A stretch of 64,000 nt of DNA from assembly GCA_964540905.1 (NCBI GenBank), contig CAZIOS010000005.1:57836-121835 (forward strand). Direction: 5' to 3'. This DNA is from VAYN01 sp964540905 (GTDB lineage: Bacteria > Actinomycetota > Thermoleophilia > Solirubrobacterales > 70-9). A program made the position numbers and the translations under genes. This document shows, piece by piece, positions 60,019 through 64,000 of this stretch; positions within the stretch are counted from its first letter, which is position 1; every line of letters begins with the position of its first letter. The notes below the pieces were generated by a model. It was not told the origin of the DNA, made no database searches, and saw nothing but the letters and a program-made list of their open reading frames with translations.

Positions 60019-60666
60019 CTAACCGCCGAGACCGCCGAAGATCGAGAACGGGTTGGGTGGGCGCTCCGCCCAGGCGACCCGGCCGCTGCCCTCGGCGGTG
60101 ACGGTGCTCTGGCCCGGGGCCTCGCCTTCGAGTCGGGCGGCGAGCGCCCGGGCGGCGTCCTCGTCGGGGGCGCCGACGACGAGGTAGCTCCAGCGGCGCA
60201 CCGCCGGCAGCCCCTCGGCCCGCAACAGCTCGGCGAAGCGCTCGGCCTCGTGACGGGACGGCAGATCGACCCGGACCTCGAACTCCGGCTTGCCCTCCTG
60301 CTCGAGCGTCTCGCGCTCGGCCGCGACCCGGGCGGTGCGAGCGGCGTCCTCTGGGCCGGCGACGACCTCGAGGGGCTCGTCCGGATCCTCCCACTCCAGC
60401 CTTTCCGGGTGCCACCGGGTCAACTCCCGGCGAGCCCTCCAGCCGTGCTCCGTCGTCAGTTCGTCGACCAAGCCCATGGCCGCCTCGGCCTGTTTGCGAT
60501 CGCCGGCGTAGAGAAACAGGCGGGCGCCGTCGCGGCTGACGATGACCCGGTCGCTGAAGGCGCCGCTGAGCTGGTGCTGCAGATTCCGGGCCTGCAGACG
60601 CTCACTCAGCGACAGCACCTCGGCCTCACCGGCAAGGTCGACCTGCACTCGCCACTCGTCATTCAT
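60019..60666 (-). CDS. Conserved hypothetical protein with two similar ferredoxin-fold-like halves
   Basis: 215 residues from ATG 60666. Two similar segments, one at about 5-75 (VQVDLAGEAEVLSLSERLQA) and one at about 128-180 (VRVDLPSRHEAERFAELLRA), suggest a duplicated small alpha/beta domain like the DUF2007/signal-transducing type. The gene abuts the carboxyltransferase gene on the same strand and is divergent from the DegV gene. Function unknown. Confidence 0.65.
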   Translation of the reverse strand: MNDEWRVQVDLAGEAEVLSLSERLQARNLQHQLSGAFSDRVIVSRDGARLFLYAGDRKQAEAAMGLVDELTTEHGWRARRELTRWHPERLEWEDPDEPLEVVAGPEDAARTARVAAERETLEQEGKPEFEVRVDLPSRHEAERFAELLRAEGLPAVRRWSYLVVGAPDEDAARALAARLEGEAPGQSTVTAEGSGRVAWAERPPNPFSIFGGLGG

Positions 60667-60691
60667 CTGGCCAACATAGAGTCTCAGCGGA

Positions 60692-61588
60692 ATGAGCACC
60701 TCCCCAGAGGACGGCGGACGTAAATCCGGCGGCGGCGTCGCCGTCGTCACCGACAGCACCACCTACCTGCCCGCGGCGCTGATCGAGCGCTGGGGGATCT
60801 CCCGGGTCAGCCTCTACGTCGGCTGGGGCGGCGAGCACCTGCCCGAGGACGACTACGAGCTCGACGCCTTCTACGCGCGGTTGCGCGAGTCGCCGGAACT
60901 GCCCTCGACCTCGCAGCCCTCGGTCGGCGATTTCCTCGCCTGTTACGAACCGCTGGCCGGCGCCGGCCGCGATGTCGTCTCCGTCCACATCGCCGCCGGC
61001 CTCTCCGGGACCTGCGAGAGCGCCCGCGAGGCGGCCCGGGTGATCGCCGACAAGGGGCTGCCCGGCCGGATCGAGGTCGTCGACGGCGAAACCGGGGCCG
61101 GCGGCCTCGGCTGCCTCGTGCTCGCCGCCGCCGAAGCCGCGGCCCGGGGCAAGTCGCTGGACGACGCGGTCGACGCGATCCACCGCGCCCGCAAGAGCCT
61201 CGAGATGTGGTTCTGCCTCGACACCCTCGAGTACCTGCGGCGCGGCGGTCGCATCGGCGCCGCCCAGGCACTGGTCGGCTCGGCGCTGAAAATCAAACCG
61301 ATCCTCACCTTCGGCACCGAGATCGCCCCGGTCGGCCGCGTCCGCACCAAGAAGCGGGCGCTGGAGCGGATGGTCGCCTACCTGGACGAGCTGCACGAGC
61401 GCGGCGCCAGCGACTGGATCGTCCAGCACGCGCAGTCGCCCGAGGACGCCGCCACCCTGGTCGCAGCCGGCAAAGCGACCTTCGGCAGCGAGCCGCTCTT
61501 CTGCACCGAGGTCGGCCCGGTCCTCGGCGCCCACCTCGGCTCCGGGATGCTGGTCGGCGGGGTCGGCTGCGTCGCCGCCGCCGACTGA
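60692..61588 (+). CDS. DegV-family fatty-acid-binding protein (FakB-like)
   Basis: 298 residues. VVTDSTTYLP near residue 18, SLYVGWGGEH, TSQPSVGDF and the fatty-acid-pocket segment SVHIAAGLSGTCESAREAA define the DegV family. In Firmicutes these proteins present fatty acids to the kinase FakA. No fakA-like gene lies nearby. ATG at 60692. Confidence 0.88.
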   Translation: MSTSPEDGGRKSGGGVAVVTDSTTYLPAALIERWGISRVSLYVGWGGEHLPEDDYELDAFYARLRESPELPSTSQPSVGDFLACYEPLAGAGRDVVSVHIAAGLSGTCESAREAARVIADKGLPGRIEVVDGETGAGGLGCLVLAAAEAAARGKSLDDAVDAIHRARKSLEMWFCLDTLEYLRRGGRIGAAQALVGSALKIKPILTFGTEIAPVGRVRTKKRALERMVAYLDELHERGASDWIVQHAQSPEDAATLVAAGKATFGSEPLFCTEVGPVLGAHLGSGMLVGGVGCVAAAD

Positions 61589-61594
61589 GCCGGC

Positions 61595-62038
61595 TCAGCC
61601 CGCGTCGAGCTGCTTGGCCAGGCGCCGGATCGCGCGGCCGTTGGCGCGGCGGGCGAAGGCGCGGATCAGCGGCGGTGCCAGCCGTTCGGCTTTCGAGGTC
61701 GCGAGCCAGGCCAGCTCGAAGGAGATCGCGGTGCCCCCGTCCGGCCGGTCCTCGAGCCGGTAGGTGCCGCGGGTGCGGCGCTTGCCACCGGCGCCGACCC
61801 CCTCCTCGACCAGCCGTTGCGGGCTCGCCTCGACGATCTCGAAGTCGGTCCAGTCCTGCGAGCCCGGGGTGCTGGCGCGGGCCTCGGCCCTGGCCCCGAC
61901 CCCGCGCCGCGGGCCGGAGAACTTCCAGTCGGTGAACTGGCGGTCGAGGAAGCCTTCGTGGTTGGCGAGGACGGCGAGGAACTCGAACACCTCCTGCCGG
62001 GGCCGGGAGGTGCGCGCCGAGACGGTCACGGGCTTCAT
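61595..62038 (-). CDS. SRPBCC (START-like) family protein
   Basis: 147 residues. VTVSARTSRPRQEVFEFLAVLANHEG is the typical start of a polyketide-cyclase-2/SRPBCC fold, with a C-terminal helix. Such proteins bind hydrophobic ligands in a cavity. ATG at 62038. Convergent with degV, 6 bp apart. Confidence 0.8.
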   Translation of the reverse strand: MKPVTVSARTSRPRQEVFEFLAVLANHEGFLDRQFTDWKFSGPRRGVGARAEARASTPGSQDWTDFEIVEASPQRLVEEGVGAGGKRRTRGTYRLEDRPDGGTAISFELAWLATSKAERLAPPLIRAFARRANGRAIRRLAKQLDAG

Positions 62039-62160
62039 CGCTCGATCCTAGATCGCGGCGGATTTCCGGGGCCCGCCGGGGGGTCAATGGTGGAGGTATA
62101 AGCACCGTTTAGTCCCCTTTTTATAAAAGCCCCTGGTATTACTCAACAAACAAACTCCCG

Positions 62161-62826
62161 ATGACTGGAGAAGCCACCCCCGTGAGCACGAAAAAGAGCA
62201 AAGCCTCGAAGAAGTCGACCGACGGTCTGGTCGATCGCAAACTGATCAAGGCCCTCGGGCACCCGCTGCGGACGCGGATCCTGGCGATCCTGAACGAAAA
62301 GAAGACCAGTCCCAGCGACCTCGCGGCCGAACTCGGCGTCTCGGTCGGCGACACCTCCTACCACGTCAAAGTCCTGCGCGACACCGGCTTCATCGAGATG
62401 GTCGAAACCGCTCCGCGTCGCGGCGCCGTCGAGCATTACTACCGCGCCGTGCACCGGGCGCTGCTGCCGCCGGACGCCTGGAAGGAGCTGCCGGCCGGCG
62501 TCCAGCAGACGATCGCCGCCGACACCTTCCGCAAGCTGATCGAGGACGCTGGCGACGCCCTCCAGGCCAACGCCTACAGCAAGCGCCCCGGCAGCCACGT
62601 CAGCTGGACGCCGATGGTGCTCGACGAGGAGGGCTGGCAGGCCTTCGCCGCGCTGCTCTCGGAGACCCTCGAGCGCGCCTTCGACCTCCAGGCCGAGGCC
62701 AACGAGCGCATGGCCGAGGCCAACGGCAGCGGCAGCGGAGCGATCAGCGTCACCTTGGGCCTCGCCGGCTTCGAGTCGACCCGGGACCCCAAGGACGAGG
62801 TCAAGCCCGCCGCGACCAAGCGCTGA
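62161..62826 (+). CDS. Winged-helix (ArsR-like HTH) transcriptional regulator
   Basis: 221 residues. DNA-binding domain at about 24-90: LIKALGHPLRTRILAILNE then SDLAAELGVSVGDTSYHVK. The C-terminal helical region (about 100-200) has no cysteine-rich metal site, so it is not a classical metal sensor. GTG at 62182 is an alternative start. The 120-bp leader is AT-rich and includes TATAAA at 62122. Its Glu codons favour GAA at the start. Confidence 0.82.
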   Translation: MTGEATPVSTKKSKASKKSTDGLVDRKLIKALGHPLRTRILAILNEKKTSPSDLAAELGVSVGDTSYHVKVLRDTGFIEMVETAPRRGAVEHYYRAVHRALLPPDAWKELPAGVQQTIAADTFRKLIEDAGDALQANAYSKRPGSHVSWTPMVLDEEGWQAFAALLSETLERAFDLQAEANERMAEANGSGSGAISVTLGLAGFESTRDPKDEVKPAATKR

Positions 62827-62857
62827 GCCGAAGCGCCCGGCGCCCGCGGCCGGGACC

Positions 62858-64000
62858 TCAGTAGCCGGTGCCGGTCTTGACCTGCCTGCGCTCGGCCGGG
62901 TGGGCGCCGCCCTTCTTCTCCAGGGTCGCGCAGGCAAGGTCGATGTCGGCCGCGAGGCGGTCGACCTGCTCGCGGCTGAGCGTCTCCTTGACCAGCGCCC
63001 GCATCACCTTCTCCTCCTGGGCGTTGGGCGGCAGGGTGTAGGCGGGGAGCATCCAGCCGCGCTCGGCCGAGAGCTGCCAGGAGAGGTCGAACTCGTCGTA
63101 GTTCTTCCCCGCCACCAGCTTGAAGGCAACCAGCGGCAGCTGCTCTTTGTCGGCGCCGATCAGCTCGAAGTTGCCGCTGGCCTCGAGGTGGTCGGCGAGG
63201 GCGCGGGCGTTCTTCTCCATCGCCTCGATGATGTAGCCGTAGCCCTCACGACCGAGGCGGACGAAGTTGTAGTACTGGGCCAGCACCATCGAGGCCCCGG
63301 TCGAGAAGTTGAGGGTGAAGGTGGCGTCGGTCTTGCCGAGGTAGTTCTCGTAGAAGACGAGGTCCTCGGCGAGGTCGCTCTTCTCGCGGAAGACGAGCCA
63401 GCCGACCCCCGGGTAGACGAGCCCGAACTTGTGCCCGGAGACGTTGATCGAGCGCACCTGCTCGAGCCGGAAGTCCCACTCGGAGTCGGGATAGAGGAAG
63501 GGCCAGACGAAGCCGCCGCTGGCGGCGTCGACGTGCAGCGGCACGTCCAGTTCCCGCTCCTTCTTCAGCCCCAACAGGAGCTCGTTGATGCCGACGATGT
63601 CGTCGGCGTGGCCGGTGAAGGTGGTGCCGAGGACGGCGGCGACGCCGATCGTGTTCTCGTCGATCAGCGGCGCCACGTCGTCGGGGCCGATCACGTACTT
63701 GCCGGGCTGCAGGGGCACGATCCGCGGCTCGACGTCGAAGTAGCGGCAGAACTTCTCCCAGACCACGTGGACGTCGCCGCCGAAGACCAGGTTCGGCTTG
63801 TCGATCGGCTGCGAGGCCGCTTCGCGGCGCTGCTTCCACTTCCACTTCAGCGAGAGGGCGCCGAGCATGATCGCCTCCGAGGAGCCCTGGGTGCGGGCGC
63901 CGGTCGTCTCCCCGGGGGCGTTGAAGAGGTCGGCGAGCATGCGGATGCAGCGCTGCTCGATCTCGGCCGAGATCGGGTACTCGGCGTGGTCGATGAAGTT
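62858..64000 (-). CDS. gad: Glutamate decarboxylase (PLP), 5' end outside the window
   Basis: 380 residues visible, the frame continuing beyond position 64000 (EYPISAEIEQRCIRMLADLFNAP). Group II PLP decarboxylase: QGSSEAIMLGALSLKWKW, the pyridoxal-Lys site in INVSGHKFGLVYPG and a C-terminal GAHP...GY tail. Glutamate is decarboxylated to GABA, giving acid resistance. The missing part is a window cut. The codon at 63938-63940 is an internal Met, not the start. Confidence 0.9.
   Translation of the reverse strand, partial: NFIDHAEYPISAEIEQRCIRMLADLFNAPGETTGARTQGSSEAIMLGALSLKWKWKQRREAASQPIDKPNLVFGGDVHVVWEKFCRYFDVEPRIVPLQPGKYVIGPDDVAPLIDENTIGVAAVLGTTFTGHADDIVGINELLLGLKKERELDVPLHVDAASGGFVWPFLYPDSEWDFRLEQVRSINVSGHKFGLVYPGVGWLVFREKSDLAEDLVFYENYLGKTDATFTLNFSTGASMVLAQYYNFVRLGREGYGYIIEAMEKNARALADHLEASGNFELIGADKEQLPLVAFKLVAGKNYDEFDLSWQLSAERGWMLPAYTLPPNAQEEKVMRALVKETLSREQVDRLAADIDLACATLEKKGGAHPAERRQVKTGTGY

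Overview
The window is GC-rich (roughly 70 %), densely coded chromosomal DNA with frequent GTG/TTG starts and 1-8 bp overlaps between operon genes. Protein style and gene content suggest an actinobacterium: Ser/Gly-rich lipoproteins, GNAT-poor small regulators, a CsoR copper-type repressor, an Acs/SatP acetate pair, and Arg/Lys/His-rich secreted proteins. Thermoleophilia/Solirubrobacterales is my best guess, but this is inference. No rRNA, tRNA or CRISPR array was seen.

Left chromosomal part (1-37182). It opens with a cut thiolase, then a small zinc-ribbon protein and an ECF sigma/anti-sigma pair leading into two tandem secreted-repeat lipoproteins. Next come a PlsC acyltransferase, a PAS gene overlapping a metallo-beta-lactamase-fold hydrolase, an HD-domain (p)ppGpp-hydrolase-like protein, and a two-gene methylthioadenosine salvage operon. 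A CsoR repressor with its operator controls a permease, followed by a complete betaine/choline-type ABC importer (10117-13811), a MarR-MFS pair, a DrrAB-like ABC exporter and a VapBC-type pair. Positions 18048-28100 look like one amine catabolic locus: a glutamine-synthetase-like ligase, an SDR, an aldehyde dehydrogenase and a gamma-glutamyl hydrolase with an APC permease. Divergent from these are a choline-kinase-like protein, an FAD/GcvT dehydrogenase and a GntR regulator. Then follow ahcY, an ion channel with an unusual pore motif, acs-satP, an UppP-type phosphatase, an NlpC/P60 hydrolase, a SHOCT membrane protein, an rRNA-methyltransferase-like protein and a glyoxalase.

Integrated element (37183-51993, about 14.8 kb). 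A mobile element sits in the 3' end of the glyoxalase gene. It carries a large serine integrase next to its right end. Its two ends share a CGA core, and joining them gives a 55-bp imperfect inverted repeat, which is the expected form of a serine-integrase attP. Its left end re-encodes the last residues of the glyoxalase, and the original 3' tail lies displaced at 51994-52024. The element has a P-loop replication ATPase followed by a cluster of GTACCGT iterons (probable origin), a second serine recombinase, HNH and helix-turn-helix packaging-like proteins, eukaryote-like C2H2 zinc-finger proteins, several small proteins and a TIR-domain gene as likely defence cargo. It has no recognisable capsid, portal, tail or large terminase genes, so it resembles a phage satellite or an integrative mobilizable element rather than a full prophage.

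Right chromosomal part (52034-64000). This holds a class A penicillin-binding protein with a long acidic tail, an ABC-2 exporter pair, a stand-alone 5'-3' exonuclease, a DUF2804 protein, a flavodoxin-like reductase, an acyl-CoA carboxylase carboxyltransferase, a DegV protein, an SRPBCC protein, a winged-helix regulator and a cut glutamate decarboxylase. A 17-base C run and a REP-like hairpin lie in its gaps.
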